DNA of 64,000 nt from Anas platyrhynchos (lineage: Eukaryota; Chordata; Aves; Anseriformes; Anatidae). The position numbers and the translations under genes were made by a program. Under the pieces are notes generated by a model. The model had not been told where the DNA came from. It ran no database searches and was given only the letters and a program-made list of their open reading frames with translations. Where the stretch lies: assembly GCF_047663525.1 (NCBI RefSeq), contig NC_092588.1, positions 144,048,001 to 144,112,000 on the forward strand. The letters run 5' to 3'. Below, piece after piece: positions 27,378 to 40,200 of this stretch (the first letter of the stretch is position 1; the number at the start of each line of letters is the position of its first letter).

Positions 27378-30300
27378 GATGATATTATGAAGATAATATT
27401 TCTTTGGTAGGTACTCATTACCTTCAGCTGGTTGATGATCATGACTTTTTCAAAGAACATGCCAATGATTTGTATGACTCATGTCACAAAAAGTCTGCTA
27501 AGTTTGTTTCACCGAGCACTGACACAAGGCAATCTTTAGCTGAGGCTGCATTTAAAATACAAGCTACATGCTTGCCCACTTAGACTTCAAAGCTGTTTGT
27601 CAGGTTTGGAAATAACAATAGGAAGCTCTTTTTCCTCCTCTGTATTTGTTGCATAAAACCATTTATAACCCAGTGTTGTCTTTTTGTCAGCTTGGACCAT
27701 GGTTCAGGTAACAGTTCTGTGACAAATAAGCCTTGCAGAAATCATGGACCAGAAAGCAAATGAGATATCATACATAAGTGATGGATGAAAGTGTGTTACT
27801 AAATGGTTACAGCCTTCAGTCCTGGTAGAAGCACTCACAATTAGCTAACACCATTTTTAAGGTGTTAACTTAATTCACCTACAACATCTTCCCCATCACC
27901 TAATTATGGCTAAAGATAAGGTGGAATAACTAAATGACTTGGGAGATTGATAAGGAAAAAGGAAAGTTTTCGCTTGCTGAGGGCTGGTGGTAATCAAAAG
28001 CCGTTTTCATCTGATGGCTCATTTGATGGTGAACACAAACGCAAGTGTGCGAATTGCAACCAACATAGCCCATGTGGCTTTCCTTGGGTCTCTGGATAAA
28101 ACCATGGGTAAGGACTTAGGCAGAGAAAGAGAAATTTCCCTGTCCATTTTCTTCAAAACATCAGACTATTTCCTCAACTCGTATGTTCAAAGAAAAAATT
28201 CCAAGAAAGCTGATGAGAGTTTTTCATACAATTTGCCACTTGAGACCTACATGCTCATTCTTTGAGTCCTGCCAGTCATTTTGAGGGTTTCAGCACTGAG
28301 AAAAACATCTTGTCTCCATAACCACACACAAATAATATCACAGCAAAGGGGATACCTCTTGCAGTATCAGACTCAGTCTAAGAATTTATCAGAGCATTTA
28401 ATAAGATTTCTGAGTGATTTGTGTTTAGTCTTTGCTGCCCTGAAAGCCTTTTGTTATTTAGATTCACGGGTTCAACATTCTTGCTAGCGTTAGATCTCAG
28501 TTAGGTGGATACTTCTGCCATCACCTTGACAATAGGCACTTTAGCTAAGCTTTTTTTCTTAAAAAGGTGCCACTTATAAAAAATTTGTCCTGCTTTTCCA
28601 ACGTAAAGTAGAACATGCTTGCTTAATACATGCCTTTATTACGCTCACAAAATGTATATGCCCTCCCTGGCCAGAAAAAAAATAATGCAGCCTTATCCTT
28701 CACTCAGGAGGCTGTACATCACTGTGATGCTACTGAGTTCAGCAAGTGTGCAATGTACAATTTTGGTTCTTTTTTTTTTCCATTATTAATTTGAATTACA
28801 TTTTTTTATTTGCCTTTTTTTTTTTCTCCACAAATCCTTGTTATGACAGCTTGCATATTTTAATATTTAGATTTATTCCCTTCCCATATCTTAATGTTCC
28901 CCAGAGACAGCAAAATGGCTTGACTATCAGTTAACAGTAATTTTAAAATGGAGTCCAAATATTTAATTGAATTGGTTGTGTCAGTGACTTAATCACCTAA
29001 TTGCTGGGATTTCTATTTCTGTGGTACAGATTGTCAGTGAGTTGGTAAGACCAGTTACAGAGCTAGGGACTGGAAATAATCTCCTTCCAAATGGCATAAA
29101 TAGCTGAATAACACAGTCAGACTAGGCCCTGAATGTATATCCAAATGCAAACTTTGGCTTAAACCAGTCAGAACACCGTGTCTGTTTTTCTTTAAACTGA
29201 TCGCTGTAGAATACTAGGTGTCTATTTGAGTTATACATTAGCACGATGGCATTATTAATACTATTCTTTTGCATGCATATCCTCAGAACCACATTCATGA
29301 TTTTCTTTCTCCTAAACATAGCCTTCTATTACTTGGATTAAAGATATGGGAACAAACAGCTCATTTTTAAACACATGCAATCAATATCACGATCTTCAAC
29401 CATCTGCAGTGCAGAAACAGAGAGAACCTGGAGGGATGAGGCTTTTTAATTCCAAAAGGAAATGTCACAAGAAGAGACTGAATTCATCTTGGGAAACTCT
29501 ACATCCTGTATCTTTGCCTTAAAGATGGATTCTAGATAAAATCCCATTATCCTTTCTATTTTGATTTAGCGAAAGCCTGTTCTCTGATGGTTAATAACTG
29601 TTATCACTCAGAATCTATGCGTTATTATCGTTATATATTACATGCTGTAAATGTTTTTTTTATAATTGCCTGTTGGTGATTCTACATCAAGCTTGGCAAA
29701 CTCCTTCACTGCTAACCCATCCCCTCAGTGCAGCTGGAGACCAAGCATGAGCCAGAACACACGCCTGGGAGCGGAGCAGGGAGCTGAGGAGTGCCACCGA
29801 GCAATATACAATTGCACATTCTCAGCAAGTCCAAAGGCAGCAAAGCCCAGCATGTGCAGCACAAGAAGCGAGGGGGAGAACCTGCCCATGTCACCCTGTG
29901 CCACCAGAGTCACCCCACCTTCTGCGAGGACAAATGTGAGGCAATGCTCACGCTGTGGGGAATGATGGCACAAGTGCAGGTGGCACAGGCACCGCTCCTC
30001 ACCACCACAGCCGGTCCTGATGGGCTGGTTAGGACCCAAAGCTGCCAAGCAGCTCAGCCGAGCTCTGCCACAGGAGGAGCAGTGGGGCAGACTTCTGAAA
30101 CTCCACCTTTTGGGTTCACCTTCCCACATGCATGCAAAATATTGTGAGACACTGTAGGTTTTGACACTCTTGACTTCATGCATTTGGTGACCTTAAGAGA
30201 GAGGCTGCAGTGAGGTGTCGGCCACGTGGCTGCTTTTCTGGCTTCTCTGTGTAGGCCCGCTCCTTCGCTGAACAATTTTAACTTGAACACAGCCAAACAG

Positions 30301-31652
30301 ATATTGCATTGTTCTCACATTTTGTAAAATAAATTCATTGCCAGCCTGAGACCTTGTGCGCCAAGTTTCAGATGAGAGTGCATTTTATGGCTGCGTTATA
30401 AACCCCTGAAAGAAGAGGTTTATAATGGAAATGCTGACACAGCCAGAACTATAACCGAGTGAACGATATTGCCATGATATCTTATTTACCTCCAGCAAAG
30501 AGCATATCAGGAAAACTAAATAATGTATTCCTGTTGTTCCAGATCATTTCATCAGTAAAACTTATCTCTGATTTTATTTGGTAGGCTACAGCTACAACGT
30601 TCGTGCATTGACTAAGGAAGAGCACCAATAGTCTGTATCATTCTGTGCGTCGTAAGAGTTACGAATTCACACATGACAAAGTGCTCCCATATACACTTAG
30701 AATTTATTAAACACTTGTTTAATAGAAAAGGACAATTCAGGAAGAACAGAAAAGCAGAACACATTAAAAGCAAAACTGCAGCAGCAGCTTATTACAGCCA
30801 TTACAGAAGGGACGTATAGGTGCCTGCTGTATGTGATTGAGTACCCAAATATTAGCTGGGACTGTTTCTTTTTCAGATTTGAATAATTTACAGCAGAAAC
30901 CCCAGACGTACTCTGCTGTGGCATGACATCTGCTTAATTGAAGAGGAGAGCATTGCATTGAGCTAGCAAGTTAGAGACAGGACGACATTCACTCACAGGT
31001 AATATGCACAAAGCAGTCTGGAAAGGGTGGCCGCTGCCTGCCAGTCTCCGCCAGTATCTACACCTACAACACGGGCATTGTGGATGTAACTGGTGCAGGA
31101 TTTGCTTGGCCAAGTTAGCTCTAGGTTGCTCCTGTACAAGAACCAGCACCTGTGCTTTGGCGTTTCTCTACCGTCTTCTTTCTGATGTCCATCACTGGGT
31201 TTGGAAATCAGGCTTTGGCAAGCTGCAGTACAAAATAAACCTGCTAATTCTGAGAAGTGGATTTTCAGGCACAGCTGTCACGTTCGGCCTTGTAGGGCAG
31301 ACAAATAAGCCTAGCCATGCAATGTGTAATGTTTTCTTTTGTCCTTTATAAAACTGAAATGACTGAAATAATATTACAGGAGAAGATTTTGATATCCTCG
31401 TTCCAGTGTGCCTTGGCAGTCCCCACACGGTGAATAGTTTCTGCAGCTCCAGTGGAATGCCTCTTGGATGGATGTTGCCTTTACGGTGAATTCAGCCGGT
31501 CTTCTGCTGCTGCAGGAATTCAGGGGCACACTGCTACACATTATAGAGGGAAAATTACACAAATACGTCCAATGACAAGTGTATATTGTCGGCATTGTAT
31601 CCAAGAAAAACTATTGCATCCATTAAAGAATGTGTCTTTTTGGCACTTGCTG

Positions 31653-31690
<38 letters not shown>

Positions 31691-34600
31691 AGTCAGGACT
31701 TTGTGGTCTGGTCTCTTTTTAAATCTTTACATGATGAGACAGAGCAACAGTTTCTGAGCAGTTCTGCAGCACTTCCCTGTATCAGTCCCCTTCCCTGCTC
31801 CCCTTGCCAACAATTCTGCACAGCTTGCCGAGCGTTTGCTCGAGCTCAACATTTACTGATAAATGTTGCACTTTTCCTCTTTGGCCTCTTTTTGCTTAGG
31901 GACAGGAATCAAACAATCAAACTGGAAAAGTCAAACTTATTTTCCTTTTAGTAACTTGTTTATTTCTCCACCTACAAAGCAAATGCATTCTTTGCTCTGT
32001 AATTTAATGTCTGCCTCTTTTTCCGCCAAGGTTGATTTGGTATTTCCTTTACAAACCTCAATTGTTGGCATTAAGAACTTGGCCACTTCAGCTCGACGGG
32101 ACTAAAACTTGGCAAACAAATTGTCAGCTAGCAGTTAACTTGTTTTACTAAAATTTCTTTCTTTTTATCAGTAATCCACGACCAGGCTTTATCTCTGTAG
32201 TCGCCACCACAATTCTAGGTCCCCTGAAGGTGAATCACTGGAAGTGGTTGGCTTGGAAATGCTTCTGACTGCCCTTACAAACACTTAAAGGAGAAACTGC
32301 AGGACTCCAGCTCCACACCAAAACGCAGTCACCATTCTGTCTTGCAGGCAGCCTTTCTCACACTTCTCCATGTCAAGGAGAAAAAAAGTGTCTCAGAAAA
32401 AGCTACAAGGTAGGGTCCTCAACAAAGCAGGAAGGGCAGAGAGGCAAGAAGGCACAGAGTAAGTCCCAGTGCAAAGTCTGGGCTTGGTAATCCTGCACAG
32501 AGCTGGAGCTGCAGGTGAGCATCTTGTAGGAGAAGACAGAGGTCAGAGGAGCAGTGAGGATGAGAGCAGAGGGGTGGCCATGGGAGACCAGAGTGGGAAG
32601 CCCATGCTGGATGGATGCTCACAGGGGGCAGCAGCTCAGTCCTTGGTGCTCTGGCATCAGAAGGGTCTTGGTCTTGCCCTGCTCAAGAAGGGGAGGTACT
32701 GGCCTGAACACTCCCTTATCCCAAAGCCCTGGGGCAGGTTGGTCCTTGTTAGAAAGGGGGAAATGCCATAAAGAACAGTTTCCATGCATCCTTACAGGGT
32801 GCTGCACCAACAAACTGCTTAAAAATAGTGGAGTGTGGGAAGGGGGAGGGAAGAAGCGTGGTTTAACCCCTGGGGTGGGAGCTGGAGCAGCATTTAATTG
32901 GCAACTCCTTCAAGCCCTCCAGCCAAGCCCTCCTCGCTGCTAATCAAGCCCTCCCAGAAGGATTATGCCTCTTATCTGCCTTTATCTGCTTCACGTTGTA
33001 TCAGTGGCAGCAGGTGCTCCACCAGGCTGGCTTAGCACCCCCTGCTCCAACTGGGAGCTGGAGCTGGGATTTCAGCAAACATCACCCAAAAAACGCGTGT
33101 GGCCTCACCACTGGTGATGGAGCCGAGCAAGGCAGGAACAGCAGCATCCAGCCCCTTGTTTGTTTGCTCAGGAGCAACAGTGGTATCCCAAAGAAGACCA
33201 AGTAACTGTAATGTAGAAATGTCATTTAATGGGATTCGAACCAGGCTCAAGAAGTACAAACGATTTAAATATGATTCTCTTCCCTCGTATTTCTCTCTCC
33301 TGTGAAATAACAGGAAACATGGTGCAGGAGTGTTAAATGAGAAGCGGCTGGGACAGAGCTCTTCCAGGGAAATGCTGGTTCCCACCAGGATTATATTTTG
33401 CATGTATGTGAGCCTGACTTTAGGCAACTGTGGGCAGATCTCAATGCGCAAGTGAAGCAGGATACACCACTCTCGCTGCTGCAGGAGAAGTTATGAGTCA
33501 GAAAGCAGAAAAGCAGACCAACTTCAACAAGCACGCAGCCTGCCTCAAGCCCTTCAGCTCACAACACAGCCTGAAGCTGAGCGGGGAACACCAGCTCTGC
33601 TGAAAGCCTGCCTGAGAGGCTGGAAGGGGTGCAGGGGAGTTAACAGAGACCCCTCCTCAACACGGGCATGATGTACAGGCAAAGCTTAACTTCTAAAATT
33701 GGGAAGGTTCAAAATTATTGACCAATAACATATGATTTGAGATGACAAAGTTAAATTACGTCAATGTTTAAGGTTGGTGAACGTGTGTTTAGCTTTATTA
33801 CACGTGACCAGTGAATCCCTAACACACCAACTAAAGGACCACAGCAATTAAACTGCCCTGCCAATTTTACTGTAAGGACTATTTGGATTAAGCCACCATC
33901 TAACAAGGACATTGAAAGCTCTAAAATGTCTGTAGAAAGAGAAACACCTCTGCTTATCTTTATCCTTAACCCATTTTGATAGTGACTACTCTGTGAAATA
34001 ATATCCATAACTTATGGCTATCTGGTGAAATAGTTTTCTGATATCAAGGCCATCGCTGTACTTTTTTCAGGATGCAACTGCTTCCTTTTGAAAGCCACCA
34101 GATAAGCCATCACAAGAGATTTGTGCTCATCTTTCGTCAACCTGTCATGCAAAAATGACTTTGATATTAGGAAGATTTTTGCCCAACAAGTATCTTATTA
34201 TATAAGGATTTAGTACCAGGTTTTATCTCTGTATCTGAAGCTTTGGGGACCCTTGCTCCTTGGCTGAAGACACTAGCACGAAGGGGCCATTAATCAGACT
34301 GAAATCATAATTCCTATTTTCCTGTAGAATGAACTCAAGGGAAAACACAACTTTGCCTTCCTGCAGCAAGTAGCACTGATACTGCCCCTCAAAGATATCA
34401 TTCGTAACTTCATGGAGAGTGTGCCCAAGCCCACTGCAATGCTGGTGAGAGTCAGTCCTGACCTTCCCAGGCCACCAGCTGACATCCTGCTACACGGGTG
34501 TCCCAAGGCACTCACCCAGCCCTCCTCCTGAGTGGGCACATCATGGTGGCATCCCAGCAGCACGGGCAGCTCCCTTAAATACGGACAGTCCCTCTGGCAG

Positions 34601-36349
34601 CCAACCCTGCTGAAGGGGAGGATGACCAAAGGGCATGGCCAAGGGCAGCACATTTGCCCAGAACCAGCTGGTAATTAAAATGTGATCCAAGGAAAGAGAA
34701 AAAAAGAATAAGGAAAAATAAATGAAGTGTTTGTCAGAGAACTGTGGTTAGGATAAGGTGGAGCTGCTCAAAGAGGCATAGTAAAAGATAATACTTTTTA
34801 GTTATGGAAAAGCAAGCACAAATCTCATCCTCCCCACCTCTGACCACCACCACCAGCTCGCTGAGGCTGTGCAGTCTGTGGGAGCTGGATTCACTGTGGA
34901 GGAACACTGAAATCAGAATAAAGACTTCCCAACTCTGATCGGTTACAAGACCCCAGGAACTGTAGCAGACACTACTGACTGCAGGCAAATTACTGACACA
35001 GGTAATTGCAGTTTTTAAAGAAGCCTCTTTTATAACTGCAAATTTTGGAGAGGAAGGAGATATCCAGAGGTCTGCGGTTTAAATTCTGGATAGCACCTCC
35101 ATTTTTGGAGTTAGCAATGGAGTTAGTCGCTGTGCGCAGCGAAAGGCCACTTGGGTGCACCTTAAGTTCTCTCTGAGTGGCATGGGAAAAACTGTTCAAA
35201 GCTTTGTGTGCCAGGATGGATGACATTCTTTTTCTGAATCCAAGTGCAGCGAATTCCCTTAGGATAGGTGGCATAGCATCTGACTCATCTGCTGGTAGGG
35301 AGTGCTGCTAAGTGACCACAAGTTAAATAAACTTAAATTCCTCAGTCATGACTGAGGGATAATAAGGAAAGTTCCCTCCTGCCCTGCAAGGAGCTCCTGC
35401 AGGTGTTGGACATCTGGAACTCCCTCAAGACCTACTCGGAACAGACTGAGTAGATTATTGTGCTTTTGGATAAAACACGAAATCCAGAGACCTTTAAGAC
35501 GAACAAACGCTATTTGTAAGTGCTAGCTCCAATCATTGTTCCTATGACAAATGCCTTTTCTTTAAGAGTTACAACAAAGTCTTTGGTTCTTCACGAAACA
35601 CATGGAAGCTGAATAAGTTACCTGGTCAGGACAGTCCACATAAAACAGCCAAATAAATTCTCAGGCATGTTAGTCATTTATTTTATCATATGTCAGGAAA
35701 ACAGAACATATAAAGCCACATAATTCTGTAAAGATAACTTATGCTGAAATCTAGCAAGGCATGTTATTTTTAGTAGTTGCAGATCATAAGTGGACATTTT
35801 ACAGAGAAACCTACAAAAGTTAGTTGTGCTTTCTGGTAGTAATTACCTCCCACAAATATGACTCACTTCTGCAGCTTGAATGCAACGGTTTAGTGTCCCA
35901 AAATCAACAGTTTTATAAATAAATCTCTGAATCACAGACTGAATGCCTGAAGTGTTTAAATATTTCTTACTGCTCTGGGAAGTAGTTTTCATTTAAGGCT
36001 GTAACTTCACAACGAATTCCCAGCGAGCAGTACTGATACTAAGAGGGAATAAACACAGATCGAGCAGGTAGGCTGCAGCGAGATCTATTTGAGGCTAGCA
36101 GGGGCCAAGTTTTCCCAGTTTTGTCACTTCTGTTAACATCAGCCGGGACTGCCCGGTCAGATGTGGAGGGGACGCAGGAGGAATTCATTTTGCAGCTTCT
36201 CTCAGCATCCCCCTCGCAGCAAGTGCATTCAGAGCTGCGGGGCGGCTTGCCAAGGGGACCTGGGGGCAGCTCAAAAGAGGAGCCCTCTCTTTACCCCACC
36301 AAGTCGCCACTTTGGCTAGTTAAATTTCACAGGGTGAACTTTCACGAGG
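27378..36349. other. Intergenic, no gene recognised
   Basis: AT-rich with a moderately GC-rich part at about 32400-33650. A pure A run of 37 bases is at 31653-31689. An 18-base perfect palindrome lies at 35340-35357, and three copies of a 10-mer lie in 32911-32954. Confidence 0.7.
31653..31689 (+). repeat. Poly(A) tract
   Basis: A pure run of 37 A, preceded about 30 bases upstream by ATTAAA. The upstream DNA was not recognised as a gene copy. Confidence 0.92.
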
Positions 36350-36700
36350 TGCTCAGAGGGCTCCTCCCCGCTGGAGCACAGGAGGCCGCGCTGGCCCCTG
36401 AGGCGACCCACAGCGCTCCCGCCTATGGCTGCGGCCTGCCCCGGGGAGCCTCGGAGCCCGGGGGGGCACAGCGGGATGGCGGCCGGCCCCCTGCCCGCCC
36501 CGAGCCCCTGAGGGCCGCCTCTGGTCGCCCTCGGAGCTCGCTGCCCGCCCGGCTCCGGTCGCCGACACCCGGGGCTTCAGGAGCCGGAGGACCCCGGCCC
36601 GAGGCCTGCCCCTGGTGGGGCCGCAGCGCTGCGGCCATGCTGGCAGCCCGGCCCGGGGGTAGCGCTGTGAGGCGCACGGAGCGGGGGGGCGGGAATGAAG
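36350..36700. promoter_or_regulatory. Isolated CpG island, 19 kb upstream of ZEB1
   Basis: By hand I count about 38 CpGs in 340 bases, with very high GC, between AT-rich flanks. This is the hallmark of an unmethylated promoter. No recognised protein is encoded: the 195-codon frame across it looks GC-driven. A consensus donor on the minus strand lies just beyond (36724). It could serve a 5' exon of the opposite-strand neighbour (ZNF438 in other amniotes, by memory) or a non-coding RNA. Confidence 0.75.
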
Positions 36701-36718
36701 TAAAATAAAAAGAGTAAT

Positions 36719-36726
36719 CTTACCTG
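36719..36726 (-). promoter_or_regulatory. Consensus minus-strand splice donor beside the CpG island
   Basis: On the minus strand the sequence reads CTACAG|GTAAGAT, a near-perfect donor with the exon side ending at 36724. A minus-strand exon would occupy bases above 36724, placing the island at the start of its first intron. Confidence 0.35.
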
Positions 36727-37233
36727 TAGAGCTCTACCCAAAGGGAAAGAAGCTCTCCCAGGAAAAAAGCATGATTTGTTTTGTTGATGTTTTTGCGGGG
36801 ATTCTTGTGGTTTAGCTGCATATTGCACTCGGGTGTTCCCCAGTCAGAAAAAATACAAATCACTCCTGTTGCTGAGACTGCTACATCACACAGCTTTCTT
36901 GCAATGATGTGACCTAAATAATACTAATCTGATCGGCTATAGAAGCAGAAATAATTATACATGTTAACATGTAAAAAAAAGTCGTGATTTACACAGTTAT
37001 GTTTGCAAAAACACCCAGAAGACAAGAAGTGCGGATACACTGTTGGAACTTGGAGAACTTCTGTCTTCATCAAATAACACACTGTCAGCTGAAGTCATCG
37101 CTGGTGAAAAGTTATACACTGCAAGTGACAGCACAGAACGTGCAGGCTTTTTTATTTATAATTAATTAGAGGAAAAAATGAAAGAGAAAAGGGAAAAGGC
37201 AAGAGAACAGAAGGCTAAAGAAATAGGAGCTTA

Positions 37234-37264
<31 letters not shown>

Positions 37265-40200
37265 GAGAGAGAGCAGGGACATTTCTGATGTCATCCTCCA
37301 GCAATTAATCACGGATTACTAAAAAGTTCAAGCACAGAACCTGCAGCCTTATCTTGGTTTCTAAGTCTCAGTGCGATCTACAAAACAGCCCACTTAGAAG
37401 AAAATGCATTCACCTCCTGGCTGACTCATCCCCAGACATTTGCCTTCCTCCTTTATTTATATTTCAGCTACTATACATTTCAGCTACTGTGAATCCTCTA
37501 CTGCTTCGCAAAAAACACCTTTGCAGGACTCATGTATCACTTCTTTCTGCTGCATGATGAGAGGGAGACCTGCTGGCCTGGCCCCCTAAAATAACAAATC
37601 CTCCACCTGTGATTTTTTTATTTTTTATTATTTTTTTTCCTTGGGAACAGGAACAGGATGGGGAAATTATATTCTCTAAGCTTACTTCCAGAAATTGGAA
37701 AGTCTGGTAACTTAGTCAGGCTCGGAGTCATATCCATTTACATTTATTGCCTAGAGATAGATGCTCCTCTGTTATTATGCAGGCAAAGATTAGAACAAAG
37801 CACATCATTACAGATATTAGGAAGCTCCAATCTGGATGACAATGCAGTGTATCATTTAATCAATCGCATGAAGAAAGTACAGTGATCCCCTATGAGCTGC
37901 AGACTGTGCATGCTGCCAGCTTCTGCAACGCTTGCTTGCCACAGCCTGTGAGCCCCTGTGCAGCGTGCAGGCATGTGCTATCTAAGATTATCTGAATTGA
38001 TGCAGCTCTTGAGAAAAAAAAAAAAGTTTCATGTTTCTCTTAATTCGACTTAGAGTTTGACATTATTATTTTACATAATACAGCAGTGCCTAGAAGATAT
38101 TAATGAGGATAAAGTGCCATCATCAGTATTGCGCAATTTTTTTTCAGAAGGAATCAGAAAGAGGGAGTGAAGTAATAAAAATGAGCTGGAACTTAAAAGT
38201 AGCAAGTGTGAGATTAGGAGCTTCAACCAACAGCAAGAATGAAGAGGAAACAACAGAGGAAGATGATTAACAGAAGCGTGCTGATTGATGGCAGGATTAC
38301 CGTAGCCCACCAGAGAGCATGGTCCTGAAAACTGACAAACATGATCATAAGTGCAGTGAGGTGCTGGCAGAGCAAAGCAGAAATAAAGGCCCTTGTACAG
38401 GACGGTGATGACACCTCACCTGAAATCTTTTAAATATCTGCGTTGCTCACAATCAGAAAAGATAAAATTAAATTTTCTTAATTGTTAAACTGGGATGCAT
38501 GCAGAGGAAGGCAGCAAGGTTAAGCAGTTTATTTTGAGTGAGCTACCTCACAGGACTAAAAACCTGCTAAATAAAGCCAGATAAGATCGATGTCTTTATA
38601 TTAGAGGGTAAACATTAGAAAAAGAGAAACGTTAGTGATGCTTGAGGTAAAAAACTGGCACAGACATAGCAATACTGTAACAATTAAATATGTTTGCGGA
38701 ACTAAATGGGTCTGGAAACTCAGGCTGGATTTTCTGCACACCTTAAAGCTGTGCAGGCACTCCAGCCTAGGAGGAGTCAGGTCGGAGATCTCTGAAGCTG
38801 TCTGTTCAGTCACTGCGGTGCTGGCTGGGTCTAGAGACCAAGTGCATGGCAAAAAGGGTGGGCAGAAGCCGCGTACCTGCTGTGCCCCAGCCACCCAGCA
38901 GCTCACCTCTTCTACCTGTCTTCTAGTCTTACAGCGCATCTGAAGCCATGGGGGTACTTCGTTAGCCTACAAATGCCCCCTATTTACTGCCAAGTCCCTC
39001 TTTAAGTGGGTTGAAGCAGGCTTTTCATACATAACCCTGTGAAAGACTATGTACCCTCTCTTGTATAATGAGTCTAAGAGGTGGAGGCAAAGGGTGCATA
39101 ATATACAAGCACCCTGAGCCTTAGCCCATTAGGGAGCAGAGGAAGCTCAGCTTCAGCCTTCTCTGCTGCTCTTGCAGATTCCTGTTGCTCTCCCATCGCC
39201 TCCAAGAACAAACGAGTTGCTAAAGGTCAAGTTTCTCATTGGGGACTGCAAGTTCCTGCACAGGTTGTGCCCCAGGCAGAACCGCGGCAGAGCACCCTGT
39301 GTCCTCACCCGCTCTCACCTCCCTGCAAAGAGGCCAGATGTAATTGGGTTCCTATTTTTGCTCTTGCTACAGAATGCCTGAAAAGGAAGAAAATTTTAAT
39401 CGTGGAGAAAACGGATTTGGAAGAGAAGAAATAAGCCCTGAGTCTACTGAGCTTGGTGACTATAGTGGTATGCTGCATATACATTTTTAGACACTTAATG
39501 GAGATGCTCCAAATCTTCCTCCTGGTGTATGTGCCTCCCCACTGCTCTCTATAGACGCTGATCTCCTAAACCCTTCGGCTTGGAATCCCAACGATGAAGT
39601 GCTGCAAGCAGGGAGCGTGCTGTCCCCAGTGCTGGCTGCCACCGAGGCGGGGGCAGAGACCTACCCGAGGGAGGCACGGGGCGGGCGGGCACAGGGGCAG
39701 GGGGATCCGAAGCAGAGAAGAAAATGGAGTCTGATTAATGCATCCACAACAAAAAATGGACAGGGATTGTCCTTTGTTTCTTTATTTGTGACTTTGCAAT
39801 GTGGATTTGATTACAGCACTTGAACTCAGCAGATTTCCTCCCTGCGCACAGTGGAAAACATTGATGTCCTATTTACAAAGAATTTCTGGGAAGCCTGATG
39901 CACATACGTATCAACAACTACTTGCTTGGATGGTTTTTATTTAATAGCGTTTTGAAAAGCATATGGAGAAAATTTCTACTGTGGTGCATTTAACTTCAAA
40001 ATGTGTTGTGCCTGGAGGAACAAGCTTTTAGGAGTTACAGCGCTTTTGTATCTGTGTGAAGTGTGCTGATGTAGGGACGTGTATTTGGGCTCTCCTTTTA
40101 TTGTAATCTCCGGGGCCTGTGGCTGGATTGTACCTTGCTGGAGATTTCAGTTTGTACACAGGCAAGGCTTGGTAGAAGTTTGGTTTGCTAGAAATTTTTG

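Noticed and set aside
25620..31689. Long pure A runs as tails of processed pseudogenes
   Set aside because: No gene-like sequence or clear target-site duplication flanks them; bird CR1 elements do not make poly(A) tails, so they are treated as simple repeats.
36121..36708. 195-codon frame over the orphan CpG island
   Set aside because: It begins at a non-ATG codon, is rich in Ala, Gly, Pro and Arg as expected from GC content, and several other frames are open over the same bases.
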